The notes under the pieces are model-generated. The model made no database searches. It worked only from the letters and a program-made list of their open reading frames with translations, and was not told the DNA's origin. The position numbers and the translations under genes were made by a program. 64,000 nucleotides of DNA, from assembly GCF_011044495.1 (NCBI RefSeq), contig NZ_CP049143.1, forward strand, positions 3,658,001 to 3,722,000. Direction: 5' to 3'. The first letter of the stretch is position 1, and the number at the start of each line of letters is the position of its first letter. Below are positions 45,545-53,059 of this stretch, piece after piece. This stretch comes from Roseimicrobium sp. ORNL1. GTDB lineage: Bacteria > Verrucomicrobiota > Verrucomicrobiia > Verrucomicrobiales > Verrucomicrobiaceae.

Positions 45545-45706
45545 TCAAACGACTCCATCGAAACAAAGCACGCCACCTTCAGGCTCTGCGTGATGTGAAG
45601 TGAGTCCGCAGCACTCGATGTGGGCACCTTTAGAGTCCTTCACGATGTTCCACGTCACCATCAAGATCCGATGCGCAGCGCGAGATTCCGGTGCCCACGC
45701 CATCAT
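45545..45706 (-). CDS. Small hypothetical protein downstream of membrane gene
   Basis: 53 residues from ATG at 45706, preceded by GTGAG as a weak ribosome site, 11 bp after the stop of the membrane protein gene at 45718. The sequence (MMAWAPESRAAHRILMVTWN and on) has normal composition, with a CysCys and a His-His-Ala-Glu near the end. No family recognised. It is too short to be certain; the tight spacing and codon use resembling neighbours are the main support. Confidence 0.4.
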   Translation of the reverse strand: MMAWAPESRAAHRILMVTWNIVKDSKGAHIECCGLTSHHAEPEGGVLCFDGVV

Positions 45707-45717
45707 TGATCTCACAT

Positions 45718-46437
45718 CTACTCACTGCTGCGTCCGGTTCGCGCCTTGAACCTTTCGCGCATGATGTCATCCACGTTGCGAAGCGGCCGATCAGGCGCTT
45801 CGGTGAGGACCTCTACCTTGCGATGCCAGGGGTCCATGTGAAGGACTATCCTCGGGATGATGCGGGAGCGTTGTGGGTCCGTCAGAATTCTGGGGTTGAA
45901 AGATTCGTCGCGACAGTCGTATGCGTGCAACTTCATCGGTCGGCTGCTCAAGTGGATCTCGAAGATGAAGGTTCCATCCTCATCCTCGTAGACCAGGCCT
46001 TCTCCCCGGCCTGCAATCCTGATGGAGAAGTTCGCGGCTTGTTGGGGAACCGGGCGCGCATGCATCGCTCGCACACAGCGTCGCATGGTCACGACCGTGA
46101 TGCTCCAAGACGCCAGGGCCACGGCAAGAGGGATGGCGGCTTCGACCAGTGTTCGCATCGCAAAGGAACTCCCGAAATCGACAGGACGAGCACGCAACTG
46201 GGATGCCGAAACAAGGAGGATCGCTGCGCCAACCAATACAGAGAAGCTGGCGATCGCCCGGGCCGAGCGAAGCCAGTGATACCGCCTTTCCAAATGCAAC
46301 CGGGGAAGAAGCACACACACGATGCCCACGATCGCCAGAGCCAACCCCGTACACACCACGCATGTCAGCGTGAAGCCCGGCGTGGATGGGATGCCCGGTG
46401 GAGGCGCGGCAAGCATGGGAGCCAGGAAAGCCAGCAT
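45718..46437 (-). CDS. Hypothetical membrane protein with cytosolic C-terminal domain
   Basis: 239 residues. Three hydrophobic stretches (about 20-45, 60-80 and 92-115) sit in the N-terminal half, with a Trp/Arg-rich linker (CVRAMHARPVPQQ). The C-terminal half (about 130-239) is soluble, beta-rich (GRGEGLVYEDEDGTFIFEIH) and ends in a basic helix. The domain may be cytosolic. No family recognised. It is divergent from the NUDIX gene with 84 bp between starts. The plus-strand frame across it, an apparent extension of the NUDIX gene, is antisense. Confidence 0.7.
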   Translation of the reverse strand: MLAFLAPMLAAPPPGIPSTPGFTLTCVVCTGLALAIVGIVCVLLPRLHLERRYHWLRSARAIASFSVLVGAAILLVSASQLRARPVDFGSSFAMRTLVEAAIPLAVALASWSITVVTMRRCVRAMHARPVPQQAANFSIRIAGRGEGLVYEDEDGTFIFEIHLSSRPMKLHAYDCRDESFNPRILTDPQRSRIIPRIVLHMDPWHRKVEVLTEAPDRPLRNVDDIMRERFKARTGRSSE

Positions 46438-46521
46438 GCAGACAGCCTAGCAGACAGAAGACAGCGTTGTCACGATTGGCCAGGCACGAGTACATTATTT
46501 CACCCCCCTTCACACACTCCC

Positions 46522-47013
46522 ATGCCACAACGCAGCGCCGGAATGCTTGTCTTCAGACGAAAGGGTAGGGATGCCATCGAGCTGCTGCTGGTGCATCCCG
46601 GTGGCCCTTTCTGGGCGAAGAAGGACGCCGGCGCATGGTCCATCCCCAAGGGACTTGTGGAAGACGGCGATGAAGATGATGCCGCCACCGCCGTGCGGGA
46701 GTTCTCTGAAGAAACCGGCTTCGCCTGCCCGGTGGGAGAAAAGGTCGATCTGGGCGAAGTGAAGATGAAGTCCGGCAAACTCATCCGCGCCTGGGCTGTG
46801 GAAGGGGAGGTGGACCCCAGTCAACTCAAGAGCAATCTCTTCTCCATAGAATGGCCGCCGAAGTCCGGAAAGAGGCAGGAGTTTCCCGAGATCGATCGCG
46901 GCCAGTATTTCTCACCGGAGGAGGCAAGGCTCAAGCTGCACACGAGCCTGGTGCCGTTTGTAGATCGGCTGCTCCGGCAGTTGGGGATGATGAACGGCGA
47001 TGCGAAGGAATAG
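46522..47013 (+). CDS. NUDIX hydrolase
   Basis: 163 residues from ATG at 46522; the long open frame upstream (from 45691) is an antisense artefact. The Nudix box is a relaxed GLVEDGDEDDAATAVREFSEETGF... (spread over 45-68), with the REFSEETGF catalytic core. The start MPQRSAGMLVFRRK and the WAKKDAGAWSIPKG segment match the NUDIX family branch that carries a KDAGAWSIPKG loop, usually annotated as diadenosine polyphosphate or MutT-like. The C-terminal half has PEIDRGQYFSPEEARLKLHT typical of that branch. A housecleaning role is likely. Confidence 0.92.
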   Translation: MPQRSAGMLVFRRKGRDAIELLLVHPGGPFWAKKDAGAWSIPKGLVEDGDEDDAATAVREFSEETGFACPVGEKVDLGEVKMKSGKLIRAWAVEGEVDPSQLKSNLFSIEWPPKSGKRQEFPEIDRGQYFSPEEARLKLHTSLVPFVDRLLRQLGMMNGDAKE

Positions 47014-47813
47014 AAACCCGCGCAAAGATGGGTGCAAAAGCACAGAGAGACCGCACCGCAATCCAGCTCGCCGTTCCGCGAGCTGGCTGCCGTGTGGCTG
47101 TGCTTCCTGCCAGGCAATGTCCTGGCTCGGTTTGTGCCAGGGTCTGGCTCTGGCTCTAGCTCTTGTCAGAGTCCTCGCTGAGCACGCACATCCGTTTGCC
47201 ATCTTCGTGGCTTATGGATTTCACGGTCCAGGCTCGCGAGGTGCGTCGTGTATTGCCCGAGAGGGAGCTTGACTCCTTCTCGTTTTCCGACGGCTTCGTG
47301 GTACACACCAGAATGACGGTGCTCTTGAAAAGTTGTTGATATGGCATTGGGGGGGTGGGGGGGATTTGACGTTCTTCCGTCTCTCAATGGCGCCGTTCCG
47401 CTTCATCCCTGGTGAAGGACTTACAATGCACGGAAAAACGCCACAGAAATAAGAAGAGCCGACAAGTTAATCAAATTCTACACCCATCGCAAGTCGGACG
47501 TGATCTGGCTGTGCCATTGGCGCATGCATCCGTAGGATGAACCGGGGCTTAAGGAGGGAACGTCAGGTTTCTCCAGGAGCCTGCGGCTCGCTCTCATGGT
47601 GAGCTCACTCATGCCGTGGAGTGTCACTCCCTCGTGTGGCGGTATGTCTTTATGCAGCTAGACCTCAGTGGCTTACAGAGCCTCTTCAGCACCAGTCGCA
47701 GCCACGCTTGCGGATGCGACTGGGCCGCTTATCCTCGTGGCAGGCTCACCTTCCCTGGCGTTTTTCACCGCGAGAGTCGGCACGCCTCGCGCTGATTTTT
47801 TTTGCAGTTTTGT
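47014..47813. other. Largely empty 800-bp gap with G-runs
   Basis: No convincing gene. A minus-strand frame at 47156-47347 (63 residues, MPYQQLFKSTVILVCTTKPS) begins next to two runs of seven G separated by T (47349-47363 on the plus strand), a slippage-prone or quadruplex-prone tract. The frame has no ribosome site and no family, so it is only a weak candidate. The remaining 47364-47813 holds short frames without signals. Confidence 0.5.
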
Positions 47814-48311
47814 ATGTCACTTCACGAGCAATCGCACCCACAGGAAGCCCCGGGGAACCTGAACGCCGAGACCGGCGAGGCCATCGGTCTCCATATAATC
47901 TTCAGGGTCGCCGCCAGAATAGTCGCAGTCTTGTTCGCCCTGTCGCTGCTTCCATTGTGGCTCTATCTATGCAGCATCACGGAATTGGGGCTGGACTATC
48001 CCATCCGGCGCGCCGGGGAAAGTGATTTGTATCCTGCCCGAGGCACCCTGGCTTTTTGGTGGATCTGCTTCATTCACATCTCCAAGGACTCGCTTCTTTC
48101 GTATGTGTTTGGCGGCATCCCAATCATCGGGGCCATCTGTGTCAGCTTGTATTACGGATTCTCGATCCGTACCTGGACAGCCCGCATCATCATTGCTCTC
48201 TTCATTGCCAGTGGTCCCTTCATCTGGGGCTACCTGCATATCCTCTTTTACGATTCCTGGCCCAACGTTGATGCCGTCTGGCAATCCCTCGGCAAGTTCC
48301 TCCAGAGATAG
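47814..48311 (+). CDS. Hypothetical four-helix membrane protein
   Basis: 165 residues from ATG at 47814 (a TTG 12 bases earlier is possible). An N-terminal charged stretch (MSLHEQSHPQEAPGNLNAET) precedes about four hydrophobic segments: the first at 30-55 (HIIFRVAARIVAVLFALSLL), the others near 81-110 and 122-150. No Cys, His cluster or known motif. Its neighbours, the VHL-like secreted protein and an empty region, do not suggest a role. Family not recognised. Confidence 0.6.
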   Translation: MSLHEQSHPQEAPGNLNAETGEAIGLHIIFRVAARIVAVLFALSLLPLWLYLCSITELGLDYPIRRAGESDLYPARGTLAFWWICFIHISKDSLLSYVFGGIPIIGAICVSLYYGFSIRTWTARIIIALFIASGPFIWGYLHILFYDSWPNVDAVWQSLGKFLQR

Positions 48312-48422
48312 GAAGGCCATGCCTGATACCTGTGCCGGCCAGTCTCCGCCCCAGGTCGAGCTGTTCCCCGGCAGGTGCTTAATTCTTCCCAGACATGGCA
48401 GGGATAGCGCTCCAGATGGCGA

Positions 48423-48782
48423 TCACTGCTCGCCCGGTTGCTCGACCTTGATCTCTATCTTGCGCGGTTGGGCATCCGGATAGTAGAGCTGCCAGGCGTT
48501 GTCATTGTCATCGGTGACCAGCCAGGGGTGGGTGAGGAAGGTCACCTGCTCCGCCGCTTCGCCCGGCTTCAGGGTATGGTAGAGCACCCGCTTTCCTTCA
48601 AAGCTCAACCAGTAGATCCTGATGGTTTCCTCAGTGCGATTGACGAACGTGACTTTCGTCTCGACGTCACTGTTGATGGACGTGATGCCAGCCTCCTCGG
48701 CCGCATGCCGGGTCTCAGCAGCGAGGGGAAGGATGGCCGCTGTCAGGGCCACGTAGAGCAGACAGAGCGGAAGCGCTTTCAT
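48423..48782 (-). CDS. Secreted pVHL-beta-domain protein
   Basis: 119 residues with a Sec signal (MKALPLCLLYVALTAAILPL). The mature part lines up by eye with the beta domain of the von Hippel-Lindau protein: INSDVETKVTFVNRTEETIR matches the N-S...V-x-F-x-N-R start, IYWLSFEGKRVLYHTLKPGE matches the W-L-x-F-x-G...Y-x-T-L-x-P-G core, and THPWLVTD matches the H-x-W-L-x-x-D end. Residues of the hydroxyproline pocket in human VHL (Tyr98, Trp117 region) cannot be matched safely. Bacterial proteins with this domain exist but their job is unknown; a periplasmic peptide- or ligand-binding role is a guess. It is preceded by a GTGTC-type leader with no clear ribosome site. Confidence 0.78.
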   Translation of the reverse strand: MKALPLCLLYVALTAAILPLAAETRHAAEEAGITSINSDVETKVTFVNRTEETIRIYWLSFEGKRVLYHTLKPGEAAEQVTFLTHPWLVTDDNDNAWQLYYPDAQPRKIEIKVEQPGEQ

Positions 48783-49128
48783 GGTGTGTCGTGGGAAGCG
48801 TTGGAGAAATTTTCAAGTGCTCAGGCAGCGTCACTTTCTCGTTCACACACACCGTGCGTGAGGAGGGCAGGGAGGTGAGACTGCCAGGTGGCAAGTCCGA
48901 GTATGGGCAGGTTTGTCGTTCGGCGACCATCAAACATTCAAATGTCCGCTCGAAAAAGAGAAAATGGAGTTCCCACGAGCCCACGAAAACAGGCCGCTTC
49001 GTGCAGCTGCCTGGGTAAGGAAAGTATTAGTAGCGGCACGATTGCCCGAAACTGATGACGCTTTCTTCTTGTTCTCAGAGCAGCCAAAGACCAAATTATT
49101 GATAGGACGCTAATCGATCCTGTCTGAG
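48783..49128. other. 346-bp gap, nothing recognised
   Basis: Between the VHL-like gene and the next small gene. Plus-strand frames at 48791-49018 and 48913-49113 lack ribosome sites and protein-like composition. No terminator with T-run, tRNA or repeat is seen. Confidence 0.5.
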
Positions 49129-49359
49129 ATGAACTTTCCCGACGAAGCGATAGATTGGATCATGACAGCCTGCAGGAGTGCAGGCGCCCAATTTTCCGTA
49201 CTCAGCGTGATCCAGAAATTGTCCGCGAGTCGTCCGGACCTCATCCACGAATTCCCCGATGCCTGGGATAGACTCGTCCGGGAGCGAAAGGTGCGTATTT
49301 CCCGCGCCGGTGAGCCGTGTCTGTATGAGCTATCGCAGTCGCATGGGGACGTTGGCTGA
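49129..49359 (+). CDS. Small hypothetical protein
   Basis: 76 residues, MNFPDEAIDWIMTACRSAGA and on, with balanced composition and a pattern of helices suggestive of a winged-helix or Fic-like fragment (VIQKLSASRPDLIHEFPDAW). The start follows GTCTGAG, a modest ribosome site. It is convergent with the HEPN-like gene. No family recognised; it may be a genuine small gene or a remnant. Confidence 0.45.
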   Translation: MNFPDEAIDWIMTACRSAGAQFSVLSVIQKLSASRPDLIHEFPDAWDRLVRERKVRISRAGEPCLYELSQSHGDVG

Positions 49360-49548
49360 CCGAACCCGCGCGAGCCCTGGGGCAAATCGAGTCCCCCTGG
49401 CCGATCGGGAGGAGAACTAGTGGAAGGTTGTGGTGTTGTGGAGTAAAGGTAACACAGTGGAAAAGTAAACACTGCATGAAGTCTGTGAGGTCTGGCGGTG
49501 CGGCTCTTGTCCCGAGGCCGAGGTAATTGGTTTACTGTGACTGGGCGA

Positions 49549-50262
49549 TTACTGACTGGGAGGGAAGGAGGGGTCAAGGCTCAAATCCGGATGACGCTTC
49601 AGGAGCGGCTCCATAACCGATCGACAGCTATTTTTCTCCGCAGCCGAGTATCTATTCCACTCCCCCTTGCTCCAAAGAATCAAAAGTCGCTCCATCTCTC
49701 CGTTCGACCTTTCACACAGCCGTTCAAACCAGTGAACGGCGGTAATTGCATTCTTTACCTCGAGAGCACTTACTTCCAACCGCCCGGAGTCTTTGGGATG
49801 AGTGATTCTGTCGCGAACGATAATGGTCTCTAACAGCCTGCTCCATCCCTCGTCAGAGGCCCAATTTGGTGCCGCAATTCCAAGGTACTTTCTTTGCAGC
49901 TCAGTAAGAAAACGGATATTTGTCTTGGTTGAAATCTTTGCGTTTTCAGTTCCCAAGCCGCCTGAATCCTTGACCTTCGGGGTCGTTTCATCAATGAACA
50001 TCAATTCCTCCGCGCTAAGGGTAAACCCCTTGAGATGCGACACATACTTAAGCACCTGTTTCGATACAAATGTAACTCCTTCGACTTGTGCCATGAAACA
50101 TCGGACAAAGCTTCTCCTGGCGAACTGAGTATCACCCTCCCGAAGCTGCTGCAATGCATGAACCGTATCGTCGCGCAAAGCAGCAGCTACATCGAAACCG
50201 TCCAAGGCGACAATCATTGAACGAATGATTTCGGTGAAGTGCTCAACTGAAAGAGGCTGCAT
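49549..50262 (-). CDS. HEPN-like protein
   Basis: 237 residues from ATG at 50262. The frame upstream of this Met belongs to IS5 transposase DNA read in another frame and was discarded. The body is almost all helical. RDRITHPKD contains R150-x4-H155, the active-site motif of HEPN ribonucleases, placed late in the domain as usual, after a helix ending WSRLLETIIVRD. HEPN proteins act in toxin-antitoxin, CRISPR and abortive infection systems. No nucleotidyltransferase partner is visible; a partner could have been lost to the neighbouring IS remnant. AT content is higher than in flanking core genes. HEPN assignment rests on the motif alone. Confidence 0.5.
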   Translation of the reverse strand: MQPLSVEHFTEIIRSMIVALDGFDVAAALRDDTVHALQQLREGDTQFARRSFVRCFMAQVEGVTFVSKQVLKYVSHLKGFTLSAEELMFIDETTPKVKDSGGLGTENAKISTKTNIRFLTELQRKYLGIAAPNWASDEGWSRLLETIIVRDRITHPKDSGRLEVSALEVKNAITAVHWFERLCERSNGEMERLLILWSKGEWNRYSAAEKNSCRSVMEPLLKRHPDLSLDPSFPPSQ

Positions 50263-50728
50263 GAGGGAAAGGCTACGTTCAATTTTGAACCATGCTCTCG
50301 TAGAGCTGTGTTGACCAAGCGACCTCGGGCATCGGTCAGAGCCATGAGCTTGGTGTTGCGTCCACCACGCGTCTTTCCCATGGCTTGTGCGGCAGCACCG
50401 CCAGCGGGATTGGCCGCACATTGGTGCACCAGGATGTGAGTGCCATCCACCAAGCGCACCGGACCGCGGACTCGGCGCGTGAAGACCTCCAGGATTTTGA
50501 ACCAAAGGCCCTCCTTGGCCCAGCGGCTGTGCCAGCCGTGAATGGTGGAGTACGGCCCGAACCGCTCTGGAAGGTCACGCCAGGGCCCTGCGTTGCGCAG
50601 GCGATAGAACAGGGCGTCCAATAACAGGCCCAAGTCGGTGCGAGGCCGCCCGCCTTGATTTACCTGGGCACCACCATTTTTGTGAGCCGCTTTTTCAGCG
50701 GCTCCCACCAGAGAAATCGAACTTTCAT
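50263..50728 (-). pseudogene. IS5-family transposase remnant
   Basis: ATG at 50728 opens MKVRFLWWEPLKKRLTKMVV, ending after 22 codons, and a second frame from 50708 carries the transposase body: GRPRTDLGLLLDALFYRLRN, WRDLPERFGPYSTIHGWHSR and VRLVDGTHILVHQCA with the first DDE Asp, then GKTRGGRNTKLMALTDARGR with the second. The sequence ends at about 50285 (ALREHGSK) before the last catalytic Glu, so the 3' half is missing and the element is dead. It directly abuts the HEPN-like gene. The first two frames are consistent with the split orfA/orfB layout of the IS427 group. Upstream, an inverted-repeat end may lie near 50800 (GTGTCTGAGAACCTC on the minus strand), unproven. Confidence 0.8.
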
Positions 50729-51078
50729 GTCGTTCCTATGCTGCCACCAAATGCCCTCTGAGCCACGTTATTTAAGACTCATTTGAGGTTCTCAGACACG
50801 ACCTAGGAGCCCTCGCAAGGACCTACTCAATAACTTGAGACATAATAGTAATCTAGAGTGGGTGGGTGACTTTCTTCGTCTGCCTGTCTGTTCCAACCAT
50901 TCTATTTCATATTACATGCAGTGCAGCGATACATTTCTATAACCACTCCCTCTGTAATTTTCATTATGCAGCACTCCGTAATTATCTTCTGCATATGTAT
51001 GCGAATATCGAATGCATAACGGCGCAACCGCATGCATTACCCTATGATACACCAACGTTGATTGCAACAGGTGAGTGC
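50729..51078. other. AT-rich gap holding the left phage boundary
   Basis: From the IS remnant to the first prophage gene. It contains the left 18-bp repeat (50903-50920) and many ATGCAT/TATGCG-type short repeats at 50990-51060. A plus-strand frame at 50866-51084 runs straight across the repeat and is judged not to be a gene. Confidence 0.6.
50903..50920. other. Left attachment repeat (attL candidate)
   Basis: TATTTCATATTACATGCA, identical to 61694-61711. Read on the minus strand it forms the centre TGCATG plus arm TAATATGAAAT of a dif-like site, but here the other arm is TATCGCTGCAC, unlike a Xer arm. Confidence 0.7.
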
Positions 51079-51369
51079 TCATGATGCATCCGTGCCCCTC
51101 TCGTCGCCGCCAGGGGATTCGTCCTCGTTGACCACCTTTGTGCCAAGCTTTTTCCACAATCCCCGAATCGCACGCAGACCGGTTTGCCGCTTGTACTGGT
51201 CGCGAATCTCGCTGTCCAAATATTCGATATGGGCCTCAAGTTGGCGGACGTACAGCATCAGCTCTTTCCTCCGCGCAAGGGCTTCGTGATACCTCCGCGA
51301 ATCGCAGTACTCCTCAAAAGTTCTTGCTATGGCATCGATGTAAAATCGCACATTCTCCCGCCTTGTCAT
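51079..51369 (-). CDS. Phage cargo: coiled-coil protein
   Basis: 96 residues from ATG at 51369 (the frame opens at 51426). Almost wholly helical with heptad spacing (ELMLYVRQLEAHIEYLDSEI) and a basic C-terminal third that ends acidic (NEDESPGGDERGTDAS). It is the last minus-strand gene at the left end of the prophage, following the one-helix gene at 51448 by about 78 bp. No structural role is known for such proteins in inoviruses; a moron or superinfection-immunity role is a guess. No family recognised. Confidence 0.55.
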   Translation of the reverse strand: MTRRENVRFYIDAIARTFEEYCDSRRYHEALARRKELMLYVRQLEAHIEYLDSEIRDQYKRQTGLRAIRGLWKKLGTKVVNEDESPGGDERGTDAS

Positions 51370-51447
51370 CCCGCGCTGCCCTTTCCATCCCTCGAGCGAA
51401 TTTTTCGAAGGATGCAAAGAAATCAAGCGGTTTTTCTTACTTTGCCA

Positions 51448-51705
51448 CTAATCAAATTTCTTAGGGATGACCGGGCGTGAGTCGTTCAGCTGGTCGAGAG
51501 TTTTGAATCCGTGTTCGCTAGTTGAAGGTGGAGGCCCGCCTAAAACTTCGTGCACTTGCTGGTTCAAAATTACGAAAAGAACGACCCAAAAAAGCTGCAC
51601 GAGCAGGATAACAAAAAGCATTCCAAGCGCGATCACGGAGACTCGCTTGTGGAGGGTGTAAATTTTTTGGAGAGTTTCTGCTGAATCGTAGTTCGCACCT
51701 TGCAT
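51448..51705 (-). CDS. Phage cargo: single-helix membrane protein
   Basis: 85 residues with one strong membrane helix (VSVIALGMLFVILLVQLFWV, about 22-46), a short charged N-terminus and a Pro/Ser-rich tail (GGPPPSTSEHGFKTL). Its layout, short inside part, one helix and a 35-residue outside tail, resembles small inovirus or superinfection-exclusion proteins but no family is recognised. The coiled-coil gene follows on the same strand. The terminator at 51857-51892 lies upstream, separating it from anything read from the right. Confidence 0.55.
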   Translation of the reverse strand: MQGANYDSAETLQKIYTLHKRVSVIALGMLFVILLVQLFWVVLFVILNQQVHEVLGGPPPSTSEHGFKTLDQLNDSRPVIPKKFD

Positions 51706-51856
51706 CGGTTAAAAAGGCACGGAATCTCCATCTCAGCAACCGGCGGCGCTTCAAATTTGTGCATCTGGGTACGGCGCAGGTTGAGCGAGTAGGGGAGTCA
51801 CAGCAGCTTTTCCGCCTATCTACGCACCTGCGGTGCATCGCCGTCCCGGCTTTTGA

Positions 51857-51892
51857 GTAAAACAGAAAGGCCCCCATCTACCCCGGCCTTTC
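51857..51892 (-). terminator. Minus-strand intrinsic terminator
   Basis: On the minus strand GAAAGGCC and GGCCTTTC pair across a 12-base loop and are followed by CTGTTTTA. It sits 150 bp upstream of the gene at 51705 and would block minus-strand read-through into the left-end genes. Confidence 0.6.
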
Positions 51893-51930
51893 CGTTTGAC
51901 TCACGCCGGGATTTCTAACGCGGTCGCTTC

Positions 51931-52035
51931 GCTCCTTGGAGCTTCGGTTACGGCTCCGGCCCTTCGGGTAAACCAACTTCGTTGGTTTTCAATGCAGTTG
52001 TGCATTGAGACAAAATGATTGTTCCACATGGAACA
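51931..52035. other. Hairpin cluster: candidate inovirus origin/packaging region
   Basis: Within 105 bp four to five separate hairpins follow one another: GCTCC-TT-GGAGC (51931-51942), AAACCAAC-TTC-GTTGGTTT (51970-51988), CAATGCA-GTTG-TGCATTG (51990-52007) and TGTTCCA-CA-TGGAACA (52020-52035), plus GGAGC...GCTCC overlapping the first. The region lies in a 350-bp non-coding gap between divergent genes. In Ff phages such stacked hairpins carry the packaging signal and both replication origins. No gene is seen in 51706-52056. Confidence 0.6.
52020..52035. promoter_or_regulatory. Palindromic operator candidate
   Basis: TGTTCCACATGGAACA, a perfect 16-bp palindrome, lies 21 bp before the start of the plus-strand gene at 52057 and could bind a dimeric repressor of the phage switch. 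It may equally be only the last hairpin of the origin cluster. ATGATACACCA just after it recurs at 51046-51056. Confidence 0.4.
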
Positions 52036-52056
52036 TGATACACCACATCCCGAACT

Positions 52057-52281
52057 ATGAAGCCTACCCAAATCATCCGCCTTCTTCTTGATTCCATGGA
52101 CATGCATGCGTTCGACCGCAACGCACTCTCCCGCGCCATCCGCAACGGTCGCAAAGCAATCACGGTTGAAAGCCTGCGCTACTGGACCAACTCCGCCAAC
52201 AAGCACGCGGAGCGCGTGGCCGCATCTGAGGAACGAGTGGCAATGTTCTTCCTGCGCCTATGGGAAGGAGTGGCCGCGTGA
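52057..52281 (+). CDS. Small plus-strand phage gene (possible regulator)
   Basis: 74 residues (MKPTQIIRLLLDSMDMHAFD and on), mainly helical, with a segment (DRNALSRAIRNGRKAITVES) that has the rough length and pattern of a helix-turn-helix. It runs against the general minus-strand direction of the phage and sits next to the palindrome cluster, the classic place for a phage repressor. The stop overlaps the next gene by 4 bp (GTGA). Function is inferred from place only. Confidence 0.55.
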   Translation: MKPTQIIRLLLDSMDMHAFDRNALSRAIRNGRKAITVESLRYWTNSANKHAERVAASEERVAMFFLRLWEGVAA

Positions 52282-52511
52282 TTGCGACCCTTGACGTCAG
52301 CCCGGGGGAGGTGGCCTGCATGGTGCAGGCCGCCCACGATGCGCGCATCATGGCACGCACTACAGCCATTCTGACAGGGCAGGGGAGCACCCGCTACGCG
52401 GACCTACGCCACGAGGCAGCCCGCTTTGCCGCTCTAGAGCGGTCCCTGCTTAGGCTACAGGCAGAGCTTGCCATGAGCCCGGACTACGTCCTGCAGGTGC
52501 AGCTCAAGTAG
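52278..52511 (+). CDS. Second small plus-strand phage gene
   Basis: 77 residues from GTG at 52278, which overlaps the stop of the previous gene; an ATG at 52260 in the same frame is the other choice. The product (VIATLDVSPGEVACMVQAAH) is helical and Arg/Ala-rich with a long C-terminal helix (FAALERSLLRLQAELAMSPD). Together with the previous gene it forms a plus-strand pair that is convergent with the minus-strand structural operon. No family recognised. Confidence 0.5.
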   Translation: MIATLDVSPGEVACMVQAAHDARIMARTTAILTGQGSTRYADLRHEAARFAALERSLLRLQAELAMSPDYVLQVQLK

Positions 52512-52566
52512 TACTTTTGTTTGAGCCAGGCGCGGTGTTTTTCTCCTGCAGGAAGCTCTTTTTCTA

Positions 52567-53052
52567 TCAGTTTTCCAGCGCAGCGGCGTGCGCATAACGC
52601 AGGCTCACCTCAGGACGCCCGGACACCTCGCGTTGTCTCCGGGCCTGCTTGGTTTCCGTGAAAATGGCACCGTCTGCGGTTCTCGCTGTAGTAATTTCGA
52701 CGGGGCGGGAGTAGTACACCGAGCCGTCCTCAAGCACCACGATCCACCAAGGCGAAAGCCGTTGCGAGGCACAGAGGCGCAGGTCGTATTTCTCCACCCT
52801 GACCACACGCAGGCCCTCAATGGCACGCTCCCAAGGGGCTGCACGCGTAGACGCCCTGTTACTAAGGGCAGTGCCCTGCGCAGTGCGTGCGGTTGTCGTC
52901 TCCACCGGCCTTGCGTACAACGCCGCACCGTCATCCAGCTGGATATGAAGCCAGTGGCCCAGCCGGGGCGCGGCACAAAGACGCAGCTCGCGCAAGACCA
53001 CGTCGCCAACGTACTTGCCATGCATCTGAATTACCCAATCCTTTTTAGCCAT
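52567..53052 (-). CDS. Phage protein with internal duplication
   Basis: 161 residues from ATG at 53052; upstream codons of the open frame lack protein character. Residues about 23-63 (LRLCAAPRLGHWLHIQLDDG ...) and 91-131 (LRLCASQRLSPWWIVVLEDG ...) are clearly repeats of one beta domain; both end RPVE(T/I)TTARTA(Q/D)G. Such doubled beta domains may form a small barrel or coat/tip decoration. Basic linker between them. It is the last gene of the long minus-strand operon (after the secretin and the 102-residue protein). No homologue is recognised. Confidence 0.6.
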   Translation of the reverse strand: MAKKDWVIQMHGKYVGDVVLRELRLCAAPRLGHWLHIQLDDGAALYARPVETTTARTAQGTALSNRASTRAAPWERAIEGLRVVRVEKYDLRLCASQRLSPWWIVVLEDGSVYYSRPVEITTARTADGAIFTETKQARRQREVSGRPEVSLRYAHAAALEN

Positions 53053-53059
53053 ACAATTG

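Noticed and set aside
45691-46521. N-terminal extension of the NUDIX frame
   Set aside because: Antisense to the membrane protein gene at 45718-46437; NUDIX homology begins at 46522.
50263-50505. 81-residue N-terminal extension of the HEPN-like frame
   Set aside because: This is IS5 transposase DNA in the wrong frame.
50866-51084. 72-residue plus-strand frame across the left att repeat
   Set aside because: AT-rich non-coding stretch; no ribosome site, and the frame would be split by phage excision.
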